Origin: Sphingomonas sp. Leaf343
GTDB taxonomy: Bacteria; Pseudomonadota; Alphaproteobacteria; Sphingomonadales; Sphingomonadaceae
Reading direction: 5' to 3'
Assembly: GCF_001423765.1 (NCBI RefSeq)
Contig: NZ_LMPG01000017.1
Span: 27,064 to 91,063, forward strand
DNA: 64,000 nucleotides
Shown here: positions 52,771 through 61,918 of the stretch, piece by piece
Position numbering within the stretch: the stretch's first letter is position 1
Layout: each line of letters opens with the position of its first letter
The notes under the pieces: generated by a model
The model's input: only the letters and a program-made list of their open reading frames with translations
Told to the model about the DNA's origin: nothing
Database searches by the model: none
Program-made: the position numbers and the translations under genes

Positions 52771-55719
52771 TCAGAAGCGGAAGCGGGCGCCGATGCCGTA
52801 GTAGCGGCCCTCTTCGCGGATATCGCGCGGATAGGAGCGACCGTCCGCATATTGGCGATAATTGTTGAACGGCTTCGCCAGGATGTTCGCCGCGTCGAAC
52901 GTCAGCGTGATCTGCTTGATCGGCGTGTAGTTGAACGAGAAGTCCAGCCGCTCGATATTCTGGGTGCCTTCGCCGTCGTAGAAATCAGCGGTCGGCAGGA
53001 ACTGGTTGTTCAGGAACGCCGTCCGGTTGTTGAGCGACAGGCGCGTCGAGATGACGCCCTTTTCGTAGAACAGCGCGGTGTTGTACGTCCACTTGGACAG
53101 GCCGGGGATCGTCACGAACGGTGCCGGCGTGGTCGATCCGGTCGCGGCCTGGAAAAGGGCGGCCGGGAAGCGGTTCTCGCCCTTCAGATAGGTGACGTTG
53201 GCCTGGACGCCGAAGCCGCTGAGCAGGCCGGGCAGGAAGTCGAAGAAGCTCTGCGCGCCGACCTCGAAGCCCTTGATCCGGCCCTTGCCCGAATTCTCCG
53301 GCCGGTTGATCTCGATCAGGCCATAGACCGGGTCCACCGTGCGGGTCGTGTAATTGTTGATGAAGCCATTGAGATCGCGATAGAAAGCGGCCGCGGTGAT
53401 CGATGCGGTCTGGCTGAAATAATATTCGACCGACGCGTCGTAATTCTTCGACGTCAGCGGCTGCAGATCGGGATTGCCGCCGCTGCCATAGGCGACCGGA
53501 CGCCCCTGCAACGAGGCGGGGAAACGCGGATCGGGCAGGACGGGACCGGTCACCGGGGCCGTGTTCTGCTCGATGCGCAGCGCCGGGTTGAGCTGGCCGA
53601 ATTCCGGCTTGGTCCGCGTCATCGTGAAGCCGAAACGCACCTGCAGCTTGTCGTCGGGACGGATGCGCAGGCTGACGTTGGGCAGCACGTCGACATAGTT
53701 CGCCCTCGTCACGCGCTGCTCGGACACCCGGACGCCGTTGAACAGGACGCTGGAGATGCCGCTATATTTGCCGACGGTGTTGACGGCGCGCGCGCCGATC
53801 AGGCCGTCGACCCGAATTGCGCCGAGATCGAACTCGTACTTGGTCTGGCCGTAAAAGGCATAGGTCTGCTCCTCGGCGAAGAACGCCGCGAACGGATCGA
53901 GCTGGATGTTCGGCGTCGCGAACCGGGCCAGCGCATCGCGATAACCCTGATCGTTCGGGTTGGCCGCGACGATCTTGACCAGCGAGTCATAGGAGAACTG
54001 GCGCAGCGCCTCGGCATTGCCCGCCACGCCGGCGCGGGACGGCATCAGCCAGCTGGTGAAGCCCTGATCGCCGCGGAACACGTTCTGCGTCAGGCCCAGC
54101 GGCTGCGCCGGGGTCTGCGCCAGCGTCAGGCCCAGCGTCTCGGTATAGGCATAGCGGTTGCCGCGCTCCAGCGACGCCTCGCGATCGGTCCAGCGTGCGC
54201 CGAACTGCAGCTTGGGGAACAGCGACAGGTTGGTGTCGAGGTCGAGGTCGCCGCGCCATTGCCAGCCCTTGCCCTCGACGCGGTAGATGCTCTCGTAATA
54301 GCCGCGCCATTTGTAGTTGGCGGGGTTCTCGGCGTCGAAGCCGGGCAGGGAGAAGGACGACCCGCCCTTCACGAAGAAATCGACGTCGACCTGCGGCGCG
54401 GCGGTCCATGCCGTGTCGAAGCTCCATTCGTCGGAACCGTATTCGCTGCGCGTATAGGCGAGGTCGGTCGACAGATGCGCCGGGCCGACATCCCATTTCG
54501 CGCCGCCCGCCGCCTGATAGGTGTTGGTGTAGCCGTGCTGCGTGCTGCGATACGCCTCCGGCCGGAAACCGCCGGTCTTGGTCAGCGTCTCGACCTGATC
54601 GGGCTTGCCGTCGACGAGGACGATGTTGCTGAGCGTCGGGTTGTTGTCGAGCAGCGGCGCGCGGAACCAGTCGTTGGCGATGTCGCCGCGGTACCCCTGG
54701 TACAGGAAGTCGTAATAGAGTTCGAGGTTCGACGCCGGCTTCCACTGGACGCTGGCGTTGACGGCCGGCCGCCAGCGCTTGCCGCTGTCGTTGTAGACGC
54801 CGACCGCGGCCGGGATCTTGAAATTGCGGCCGACCGATGACGGGACGATCGTCGTGCCGGCGCTGGGGTTGGTCACGAAGCCATCCGCCCAGCGGACCGC
54901 GTTGCGGTAGTGCGCCTGCTGGTAGGACGCGTTGACCAGCACGCCGACCTCGCCCAGCGGCGTGTCGCCGCGTGCCGACACCAGGATGTTGCCCAGCGGG
55001 TCGTACTTCTTGTTCTGGTCGTTGTACGTGCCGCGGATACCGCCGGCGATGACGAACTTCTCGGTGAAGTCGAACGGCCGGCGCGAGCGGACGTTGATGA
55101 GGCCGGCCAGACCCGGTTCGAGCAGGTCGGCCGTGCCCGACTTGTAGACCTCAAGGCCGGCGAGCGCGCCCGCGGGAAAATCCTGCAACTGCGAACGGCG
55201 CAGCTCGGCAGTGAAGATGTCGCGGCCGTTGAAGGTGGTGGCGACGTCGGGCAGGCCGCGGACCAGCACCTGGCTGACTTCGTCGCTGAAGCGGTTGACC
55301 TGCACGCCGGTGACGCGCGCCAGCGATTCCGCGGCGGTGTTATCGGGCAGCTTGCCGATGTCCTGCGCGACGATCGCGTCGAGGATCGCGTCCGAATTGC
55401 GCTTGATCGCCTGCGCGCTGCCAAGGCTGGCGCGGTAGCCGGTCACGACGATCTCTTCCGGGCTGCGGCCCTCGTCGGCGACCTGGGCATTGCTGTCGTC
55501 GCCGAGATTCTCGGTGGCCTGGGTGCCGGGGCTGCGTCCCTGTGCGGAGCGGATCGCACGTTCCTGCGCGACGGGAGCCTGCTCGTCGACGCCGGCATCG
55601 GGCTGTGCGGCCTGTTGCTGTTCCTGCGGTGTCGCGGTCTGGGCGAGTGCCGGCGTCGATGCGGATGCCGCGAACAGCGCCAACGGTGCGGCCGAAGCCA
55701 GCAGCAGAACATGCTTCAT
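52771..55719 (-). CDS. TonB-dependent receptor
   Basis: 982 residues. Signal peptide 1-26 (ALAQ). A Gln/Ala-rich linker is followed by a TonB-box-like EEIVVTGYRASL (about 88-99), a plug domain (IGKLPDNTAAESLARVTGVQVNR ... LVRGLPDVATTFNGRD, then GLAGLINVRSRRPFDF), and a 22-strand type barrel ending in Phe (GARFRF). The subtype, large with the IGKLPDxN plug, is typical of sphingomonad/Xanthomonas/Caulobacter receptors for carbohydrates. Ligand unknown. It imports a substrate across the outer membrane. Confidence 0.92.
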   Translation of the reverse strand: MKHVLLLASAAPLALFAASASTPALAQTATPQEQQQAAQPDAGVDEQAPVAQERAIRSAQGRSPGTQATENLGDDSNAQVADEGRSPEEIVVTGYRASLGSAQAIKRNSDAILDAIVAQDIGKLPDNTAAESLARVTGVQVNRFSDEVSQVLVRGLPDVATTFNGRDIFTAELRRSQLQDFPAGALAGLEVYKSGTADLLEPGLAGLINVRSRRPFDFTEKFVIAGGIRGTYNDQNKKYDPLGNILVSARGDTPLGEVGVLVNASYQQAHYRNAVRWADGFVTNPSAGTTIVPSSVGRNFKIPAAVGVYNDSGKRWRPAVNASVQWKPASNLELYYDFLYQGYRGDIANDWFRAPLLDNNPTLSNIVLVDGKPDQVETLTKTGGFRPEAYRSTQHGYTNTYQAAGGAKWDVGPAHLSTDLAYTRSEYGSDEWSFDTAWTAAPQVDVDFFVKGGSSFSLPGFDAENPANYKWRGYYESIYRVEGKGWQWRGDLDLDTNLSLFPKLQFGARWTDREASLERGNRYAYTETLGLTLAQTPAQPLGLTQNVFRGDQGFTSWLMPSRAGVAGNAEALRQFSYDSLVKIVAANPNDQGYRDALARFATPNIQLDPFAAFFAEEQTYAFYGQTKYEFDLGAIRVDGLIGARAVNTVGKYSGISSVLFNGVRVSEQRVTRANYVDVLPNVSLRIRPDDKLQVRFGFTMTRTKPEFGQLNPALRIEQNTAPVTGPVLPDPRFPASLQGRPVAYGSGGNPDLQPLTSKNYDASVEYYFSQTASITAAAFYRDLNGFINNYTTRTVDPVYGLIEINRPENSGKGRIKGFEVGAQSFFDFLPGLLSGFGVQANVTYLKGENRFPAALFQAATGSTTPAPFVTIPGLSKWTYNTALFYEKGVISTRLSLNNRTAFLNNQFLPTADFYDGEGTQNIERLDFSFNYTPIKQITLTFDAANILAKPFNNYRQYADGRSYPRDIREEGRYYGIGARFRF

Positions 55720-56065
55720 GGAAATACCCCCTCCTGTCAGGCCGCGACTTCCCCGGCGGTCCTGCTATCCGTCCGATTTGTCGGACTAGAGGATTTATTG
55801 TCAATCGATTTTGGTGACACCATCGCGACGAAGCCGGCAGATTGTCACTTTCCGGCAACATGTTGCGAATGGCGCGTCTCATCGCCGAAATGTTTTCGAT
55901 TATTTCTCAATGATGTAGCAATTTCTGGCATTACACCTACCACTCAGCGTGGTTTGCAACGCGGAACCAGCAGCCATCGGGCCCGTCGATCCCTTGCCCT
56001 TTATGTCGGTCATGATTCCTGTCCGATTCGACGTCATCCGCGCATTCGAAGGGTCTGCGGATCCC
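55720..56065. other. Promoter region of TonB receptor gene
   Basis: 346 bp between the receptor start and the end of the ABC operon, both leftward. It holds the inverted repeat at 55771 and an A+T-rich stretch (55870-55940). No gene supported. Confidence 0.4.
55771..55786. promoter_or_regulatory. Inverted repeat before TonB receptor
   Basis: GTCCGA, TTTG, TCGGAC, 51 bp upstream of the receptor start; possible operator. Confidence 0.4.
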
Positions 56066-57328
56066 TCAGCCGCCCGAACGCCCCTCGAACCGCGGTGCGC
56101 GGTCGAAATCGGCTTTGGCGAACGGGCGATCGCGGAAGAGATAGCCATAATAGAAGGTTCGCAACCGCCGGTGGAAGTCGCGGATGCGGGTCTGGTGGGC
56201 AAGCTGCGCGGAAAGGTCCGTTCGCGCGAGGCGGGTCAGCAGCGCCTGCACCCCGACAGAGGGCAGGAACCAGCCGAGAGTGCGACCGGCCGCGTCACGC
56301 GCCTCCAGTCCGGAGCGATAGGCGCGCACCCGGTCGCGCACGCTTTCGTCGCCGTTCTGATGAAAGGCGAGATACCATTTATAATGGAATTCAGGCCCCA
56401 GCGGGGCGGAGTCCGCCCATTGCGGATGGCTGGCGTAGAAGCGGCGCATCGTATCCGCGCGCGGGATATCCCATGCGTGATTGACCGCCTCCCGCTGCGC
56501 CAGCGCGATCTCCGCGCCCTGATCGACGGGGATCGCAGCGTTGATGGCGATATTGGCCAGCGTCGGCGCGATCAGCACGAGCAACAGCCACGTCGTTGCC
56601 AGCGTCGCCGCGTTCGTGACCGAATTCCAGCGGAAGCGGCCGGCCAGGGCGGTCAGCGCGACCCAGAACAGGAGGTAGGCGAGGGTTACCGCCAGCACGA
56701 TCGCGACCGTGCCGGCATCGACCCCCTCCACCACCGCAGCGATGCCGAACGGCACGCCCAGCGCCGCCCAGAGCAACGCCACCCGCAGTCCCGTCCGTCG
56801 CCGGAACAGCGCCCGGCCACCGTTCGGCAGAGCGTCGAGCGTCCGCAGCCGCCCCGCCGCCCGCTCGCCCGAGACGAGGTCGTGGAACAGCGCGATCACG
56901 AACAGGGGCGCGAGGAACACCAGCACGAAGGCGAAGTCGAACCGGCCGGGAAGCGCCAGTTCGGGGTTGAAGATGTCGCCGTCATGGATCTGCGCCTCCA
57001 GCCCCAGCGCCCGCACGCGCAGGATATAGGGCGAGACATCGCGCATCCCGAGCGCGGCGAAGGCGAGCGGCGCGGGCGCGTCCCAGGTCGGATGGAAGCT
57101 GTAATAGGCGGCGCTGCCGGCATCCTTCGTGCGGTCGACATAGGCGGCGACGGCCGCGATATCCTCAGCCTGCGCGGCCGGGATCGCGGCGATGCCAGCC
57201 CGCTGGCGCGCCACCCCGGCGATGCCCGCCACCAGCGCGGCACTGGTCAGCAGCGCGAGCAAGGCCAGCGCGATCATCGCCAGCCGCTGGCGCGAGAACA
57301 GCCGCCATTCGTGCATGAACAGGGTCAT
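56066..57328 (-). CDS. ABC permease, DUF3526 type (2)
   Basis: 420 residues. N-terminal MTLFMHEWRLFSRQRLAMIALALLALLTSAALV gives the first helix; then a large extracytoplasmic part, and later helices (FAFVLVFLAPLFVIALFHDLVSGERAAGRL; ATTWLLLVLIAPTLANIAIN). The mid segment HDLVSGERAAGRLRTL matches the ABC-2 permease coupling helix. Starts by ATGA overlap with the permease before it. A longer frame through the upstream gene is a shadow. Confidence 0.83.
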   Translation of the reverse strand: MTLFMHEWRLFSRQRLAMIALALLALLTSAALVAGIAGVARQRAGIAAIPAAQAEDIAAVAAYVDRTKDAGSAAYYSFHPTWDAPAPLAFAALGMRDVSPYILRVRALGLEAQIHDGDIFNPELALPGRFDFAFVLVFLAPLFVIALFHDLVSGERAAGRLRTLDALPNGGRALFRRRTGLRVALLWAALGVPFGIAAVVEGVDAGTVAIVLAVTLAYLLFWVALTALAGRFRWNSVTNAATLATTWLLLVLIAPTLANIAINAAIPVDQGAEIALAQREAVNHAWDIPRADTMRRFYASHPQWADSAPLGPEFHYKWYLAFHQNGDESVRDRVRAYRSGLEARDAAGRTLGWFLPSVGVQALLTRLARTDLSAQLAHQTRIRDFHRRLRTFYYGYLFRDRPFAKADFDRAPRFEGRSGG

Positions 57329-58764
57329 CGCCGCGCCCCCAGCCGGCGTGTCGCCAGCGCGAGCAGGGCGAGGGCGACCGCCAGCCACCCGACCACGATC
57401 GCCAGCCCCGGCAATGCCGCCATGGCCAGCGCGGTCCCGGTCGGCGCGACGAAGCGGAAATCGGGCATCGCCCGCCACCGGTCGCCCGACACGCGCTTGC
57501 GGCGATCCGCCCCCGCATCGACCGCGACGTCGTCGGCATAGCGGACACCCTCCGCCTGCATCCGGTTCAGCCGCTGCACCAGGGCATAACGATACGCCTC
57601 CGCCTGTTCGAGGAAGCGGCGATGGCCGGCGAAGTCGGTGCCGGCCGCGGCCATCGACAGCGAGCGCAGCGCGATCGCCGGGCTCAGCAGGCCGATCGCC
57701 TCCACGATCCCGTTCTGCCGCGCCTGCGCGGCGAAGCTGTCGGTCGCATAACGGTCGAACAGCGACGCGGTCATCCGTTCGCCCTCCATCGCCACCACGC
57801 CCTTGTAGTTGACGGGCAGGTCCTCGATCCGGTCGACGCCGTAGCGTGCGAGCACCGATCGCTTGAAGGCGGCGAAATGCGGGTCGTCGGGATCGTGGCT
57901 GTCGCCCAGCGTCCGGAGGTCGCGCGCGATCGCGATGTCGGTCTGCAACCGGTTCGCCAGCGGCACCGCGGCGCTCGCCAGATCGGGCGCGACGCGCGGC
58001 ACCAGCACCAGCGTCACCGCCCACACCGCCACCAGCGCCAGCAACGCATCGCGGCTGCGCCGGGCCAGCGCCGAAACGAGCAGGATCAGGACGGCCCACA
58101 CTGCGAGATAGGTGGCGTAACCCAAGGCGATGACGAACATCGGCCCCATCAACGCACCCGGCTGGCCGGCGATCAGCAGCAGCCCGATCATCGCCGGCGC
58201 GCCCGCGATCAGCGCGACCGCACCCAGCGCCAGCAGCTTGCCGCGCACCACCTGTCGCCGGCCGACGCCCTGCAGCATCAGCAGGCGCAGCGTGCCGCGC
58301 TCGGTCTCGCGCGCCAGTGCGCCGTAACCGAGGAAGATCAGCAGCAGCGGCGCCACCGCCTGCAACACGAAGGCGGGCGTCAACTGGCCGAAGCGTACCA
58401 GCAGCGAGCTTTGTCGCACGTCGCCGAAATTGGCGGTGTTCTGGCGATGCCCCTCCAGGAACATGCTGTTGCCGGTATAGGCGTCGACCCCGGGATCGAA
58501 CGCGGCGAGCGGCCCCGGCGGGCGGAAGATGAAGGTGCCGTAATGCACCATCCGGTGCGGATGCCGGTCGGGCTGCGCATCGAATGCGCGTTCGGCGACA
58601 TGAGCATGACGATCGCGCAGCGCGGCGACGCCGTTTTGGTGCGCCCACGAACTCGCCACCGCCACCAGCGTCAGCAGGACCAGCATCGCAAAAGCGATCA
58701 CCGCGACGCGGTTGCGTGCCATCATCCGCAATTCGTCGCGCGCGATCAGGCGAACGGCGCTCAT
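57325..58764 (-). CDS. ABC permease, DUF3526 type (1)
   Basis: 479 residues with the same plan as the next gene: MSAVRLIARDELRMMARNRVAVIAFAMLVLL for the first helix, a large external loop, and LIFLGYGALARETERGTLRLLMLQGV as the coupling helix; last helix near the C-terminus. The two permeases are diverged duplicates forming a heterodimer. ATGA overlaps on both sides make a tight three-gene operon with the ATPase. Confidence 0.85.
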   Translation of the reverse strand: MSAVRLIARDELRMMARNRVAVIAFAMLVLLTLVAVASSWAHQNGVAALRDRHAHVAERAFDAQPDRHPHRMVHYGTFIFRPPGPLAAFDPGVDAYTGNSMFLEGHRQNTANFGDVRQSSLLVRFGQLTPAFVLQAVAPLLLIFLGYGALARETERGTLRLLMLQGVGRRQVVRGKLLALGAVALIAGAPAMIGLLLIAGQPGALMGPMFVIALGYATYLAVWAVLILLVSALARRSRDALLALVAVWAVTLVLVPRVAPDLASAAVPLANRLQTDIAIARDLRTLGDSHDPDDPHFAAFKRSVLARYGVDRIEDLPVNYKGVVAMEGERMTASLFDRYATDSFAAQARQNGIVEAIGLLSPAIALRSLSMAAAGTDFAGHRRFLEQAEAYRYALVQRLNRMQAEGVRYADDVAVDAGADRRKRVSGDRWRAMPDFRFVAPTGTALAMAALPGLAIVVGWLAVALALLALATRRLGARR

Positions 58765-59597
58765 GCCGCCAGCCGATCGCCGCCCGGCTGGAACCGGGCA
58801 TGAAGCGCGCGCACGTCGAACCGTTCCGGGCCGCTCGCGGTCACTTCGTGCGCAACGCGCCCGGCCTCCAGAAACGCGATCCGGTCGGCGACATCGGCCG
58901 CGGACAACAGGTCGTGCGTCACCATCAGCACCGCCGTGCCGCGTTCCCGCACCGCCACCAGCAGCGCGTTGAAATCGGCGGTGGCGCGGGGATCGAGGCC
59001 CGATGTCGGCTCGTCGAGCAGCAGCACCGGCACCTGCCGCAGCAAGGCGACCGCAATCGCCACCTTTTGCCGCATCCCCTTGGAAAAACCACCGAGCCGC
59101 TGGTGCCATGCGCGTTCCTGCAACCCCGCCGCGGCCAGCGCATCGACGATCGCGGCGTTTTCCTGCCGTCGGCCGCCGCGCCGGCCGGCTTGCTGGCCGG
59201 CCCGCTGACCGGGCCGCTGGCCGGGCCGCTGACCTGAGAGCGCGAGCAGGTAATCGACATTCTCCACCGCCGAGAGATGGTCGTAGAGCGCGACGTTCTC
59301 CGGCAGATACGCCACGCGGCGACGCGCCTCGTCCGGTCTGGCGGCGGGATCGATCCCGCACACTGCGATCGTGCCCGATTGCGCGCGGGTGAAACCCAGC
59401 AGCGCGGACAGGGTGGTCGACTTGCCCGCGCCGTTGCCGCCCAGCAGCGCGGTGATGCTGCCCGCCGGCACCGCCAGCGACAGCCGGTTGAGTACGACAT
59501 GCGCGCCGTAGGCGAGCGTCAGCGCGTCGATCAGGATCGGGGCCATGTCCGAAGCCACGTCCGGGGCGAGAGGCGAAGAAAGGGGCGGCGTCGTCAT
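58761..59597 (-). CDS. ABC transporter ATPase
   Basis: 278 residues from ATG 59597, chosen for GAGG seven bases upstream (59636 and 59546 are alternatives). Walker A GGNGAGKST, signature LGGFSKGM, Walker B VLLLDEPTSG, then the H-loop VTHD. An unusual Gly-Gln-Arg-Pro tetrapeptide repeat sits before the signature motif, encoded by a 12-bp tandem repeat. It powers the two permeases; substrate unknown, export more likely since no binding protein is encoded. Confidence 0.88.
   Translation of the reverse strand: MTTPPLSSPLAPDVASDMAPILIDALTLAYGAHVVLNRLSLAVPAGSITALLGGNGAGKSTTLSALLGFTRAQSGTIAVCGIDPAARPDEARRRVAYLPENVALYDHLSAVENVDYLLALSGQRPGQRPGQRAGQQAGRRGGRRQENAAIVDALAAAGLQERAWHQRLGGFSKGMRQKVAIAVALLRQVPVLLLDEPTSGLDPRATADFNALLVAVRERGTAVLMVTHDLLSAADVADRIAFLEAGRVAHEVTASGPERFDVRALHARFQPGGDRLAA
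59187..59234 (-). repeat. 12-bp tandem repeat inside ABC ATPase gene
   Basis: Four units of GGGCCGCTGRCC type (two exact apart from one base, two diverged), coding (GQRP)2-GQRA-GQQA on the minus strand. It keeps the frame and could vary in number by slippage. Confidence 0.8.
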
Positions 59598-59643
59598 CGG
59601 GAACCTCGGCGTTGCAACCGGGGCCACATGCCGCATTGCAAAA

Positions 59644-59676
59644 GATGTAACAAGATATCATTGACGATGTTACATC
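59644..59676. promoter_or_regulatory. Operator-like inverted repeat between divergent operons
   Basis: GATGTAACA, 15 bp, TGTTACATC: perfect 9-bp arms in the gap between the ABC operon and the siderophore-receptor operon; a shared regulator binding site is likely. Confidence 0.6.
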
Positions 59677-59761
59677 ATCTCCCTCATAGCGCGCCCGCTC
59701 CGGCCCGATGCGGCGGGGCCGATATCGTGTTGCCGAAGGGGATATTCACTTGCGCCGTTCC

Positions 59762-61909
59762 ATGCGTACCGCCGTGCTGGCCGGTGCTCCGCTCGCCGTC
59801 GCGCTTTCCTGCCCGGCATTCGCCCGATCGGGGCCGGAGCAACCCGACGAAAGGGCCGGCCGGGAGCACGAGGAGATCACCGTCACCGGCGTCCGCCAGC
59901 CCTATCGCGGCAATTTCGCGCTGCGCGAGATCCCGCAGGCGATCGCGACGATCGACGACAGCATCATCGAGGAGAATGCGATCCTGCGGCTGACCGATGC
60001 GCTGGACCTGAACGCATCGGTGGTCCGGCAGAATACGCTGGGCGGACTGTGGGACAGTTTCGCCGTGCGCGGGTTCGTCGGCGACGAGAATTTGCCGAGC
60101 GGCTATCTGGTCAACGGCTTCAACGCCGGGCGCGGGTTCAGCGGCCAGCGCGACGTGGCGGGGATCGAGCGCGTCGAGGTGCTGAAGGGGCCGGCCGCGG
60201 CGGTGCTGGGGCGCGGCGAGCCGGGCGGATCGATCAATATCGTCACCAAACAGGCCGAACTCGGCCGCAGCTTCGGCACCGCCTCGCTCCAGTATCGCAG
60301 CTTCGACACCGTCCGGGCGGAGGGCGACGCCAATCTGGCGCTGACCGGCAACGTCACGGCGCGGCTGATCGGCTATGCCGAAAGCGGCGACACGTTCCGC
60401 GACACGGTGGAGCAGAAGCGCTGGGGATTCCTGCCGTCGATCGGCGTCGGACTGGGCGATGCCACGCGGCTGACCTATGATTTCGAATGGACGCGGGTGG
60501 AGGTGCCGTTCGACCGTGGCATCGTCGTGCTGAACGGGGATTTCGATACCGTACCGCGTTCGCGCTTCCTGGGGGAGCCGGGCGATGGCGATACCGTGGC
60601 GCGCGCGACCGGGCACCAGTTGCGCCTGCAGCATGATTTCAGCGACACGTGGAGCCTGCTGGTCGGGGCCAGCCACCGCGACACGCTGCTGACCGGCGCG
60701 TCGTCCGATGCGGAGACGGTGCGGTCGCGCCAGAAGCTGTATGTCGACGGCCGGTCGCTGTCGCGCCAGCGGCGGACGCGGCGCTACACGTCCGAACACA
60801 GCGTCCTGCGCGCGGAGATCGCGGGCGAGTTCATGACCGGGCCGCTGCGTCACCGCGTGCTGGCGGGCGGGGACTTCGACTATTTCGATACCGACCAGAT
60901 GTTCACCCGCTATCGCGGCCCCGTGGTGACGGCGACCACGACGGACCGCGCGGGCTATGTGCTGGACCTGCGCAACCCGGTCTATGGCCGGTATCCGGTC
61001 CCGGTCACGACGCCGACCACCAACCGGCTCGACGTGCAGCGCACCGCCGGTGCGTATGTGCAGGACCAGATCAGCCTGACCGACCGGTTGCAGGTCCGGA
61101 TCGGCGGGCGGTACGACGATTTCCTGCTGCGCGTGGACAATCGCCTGACCAGCGTACCGGGCCGGCGCAGGCGCAGCCGCTTCAGCCCGCAGGCGGGCAT
61201 CGTCTACGAACTGACCGCGCCGCTGTCGCTCTATGCCGCCTACGGGGAGGGGTATCGCGCCAATATCGGGGCGGATGCGACCGGCAACGTGTTCGAACCG
61301 GAGACGAGCCGGTCGATCGAGGCGGGCGTGAAGCTGACCGCGCTGGGCGGGCGGCTGACCGGCACGCTGGCGGTCTATCAATTGCAGAAGTCGAACGTGC
61401 TGGCGACCGACACGCTCAACCCCGGCTTTTCGGTCGCGATCGGCAAGGCGCGCAGCCGCGGCGTCGAACTCGACCTCAACGGCCGCCTGCCGGACGGCGT
61501 CGACCTGTTGCTGAGCTATGCCTATACCGATGCGGAGGCGCGGTCGCGCGTGCTCGACCCGAACTTCTCGTTCCAGATCGAACCCGGCGATCCGCTCATC
61601 AACATCCCCGATCACAATCTGAACGTGCAGGCGACGAAGCGCTTCACGCTCGGCCAGCGCGACGCGATGCTGGGGGCGGGCCTCCAGTATCTGGGCCGGC
61701 GCAGCGGCGAGACGGGGACCGGCTTCACCTTACCGTCGCACACGCTGGTGCGCGTGTTCGGGCAGATCGGCGTGACCGACGATGTCGAGCTGTTCGGGTC
61801 GGTCGCCAATCTGTTCGACGAACACTGGTATGCGAACAGCTATTCGCCGGTCTGGGTGCAGCCGGGCACGCCGCGCACCGCCACGATCGGCCTGCGCGCC
61901 CGTTTCTGA
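59762..61909 (+). CDS. TonB-dependent siderophore-type receptor
   Basis: 715 residues from ATG 59762. Signal peptide 1-21 (AFARS). TonB box region EEITVTGVRQPY, plug with REIPQAIATIDDSIIEEN and RGEPGGSINIVTKQA, and a barrel ending in Phe (IGLRARF). The REIPQ and GEPGG motifs are those of FhuA/FpvA-like siderophore receptors. An upstream in-frame extension lacks a signal. The peptidase gene follows after 9 bp. Confidence 0.9.
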   Translation: MRTAVLAGAPLAVALSCPAFARSGPEQPDERAGREHEEITVTGVRQPYRGNFALREIPQAIATIDDSIIEENAILRLTDALDLNASVVRQNTLGGLWDSFAVRGFVGDENLPSGYLVNGFNAGRGFSGQRDVAGIERVEVLKGPAAAVLGRGEPGGSINIVTKQAELGRSFGTASLQYRSFDTVRAEGDANLALTGNVTARLIGYAESGDTFRDTVEQKRWGFLPSIGVGLGDATRLTYDFEWTRVEVPFDRGIVVLNGDFDTVPRSRFLGEPGDGDTVARATGHQLRLQHDFSDTWSLLVGASHRDTLLTGASSDAETVRSRQKLYVDGRSLSRQRRTRRYTSEHSVLRAEIAGEFMTGPLRHRVLAGGDFDYFDTDQMFTRYRGPVVTATTTDRAGYVLDLRNPVYGRYPVPVTTPTTNRLDVQRTAGAYVQDQISLTDRLQVRIGGRYDDFLLRVDNRLTSVPGRRRRSRFSPQAGIVYELTAPLSLYAAYGEGYRANIGADATGNVFEPETSRSIEAGVKLTALGGRLTGTLAVYQLQKSNVLATDTLNPGFSVAIGKARSRGVELDLNGRLPDGVDLLLSYAYTDAEARSRVLDPNFSFQIEPGDPLINIPDHNLNVQATKRFTLGQRDAMLGAGLQYLGRRSGETGTGFTLPSHTLVRVFGQIGVTDDVELFGSVANLFDEHWYANSYSPVWVQPGTPRTATIGLRARF

Positions 61910-61918
61910 CCGGGTAAT

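Noticed and set aside
56066..58801. Single 911-residue ABC protein
   Set aside because: Its first half is the out-of-frame shadow of permease 1; ATGA overlaps at 57325 and 58761 define two permeases.
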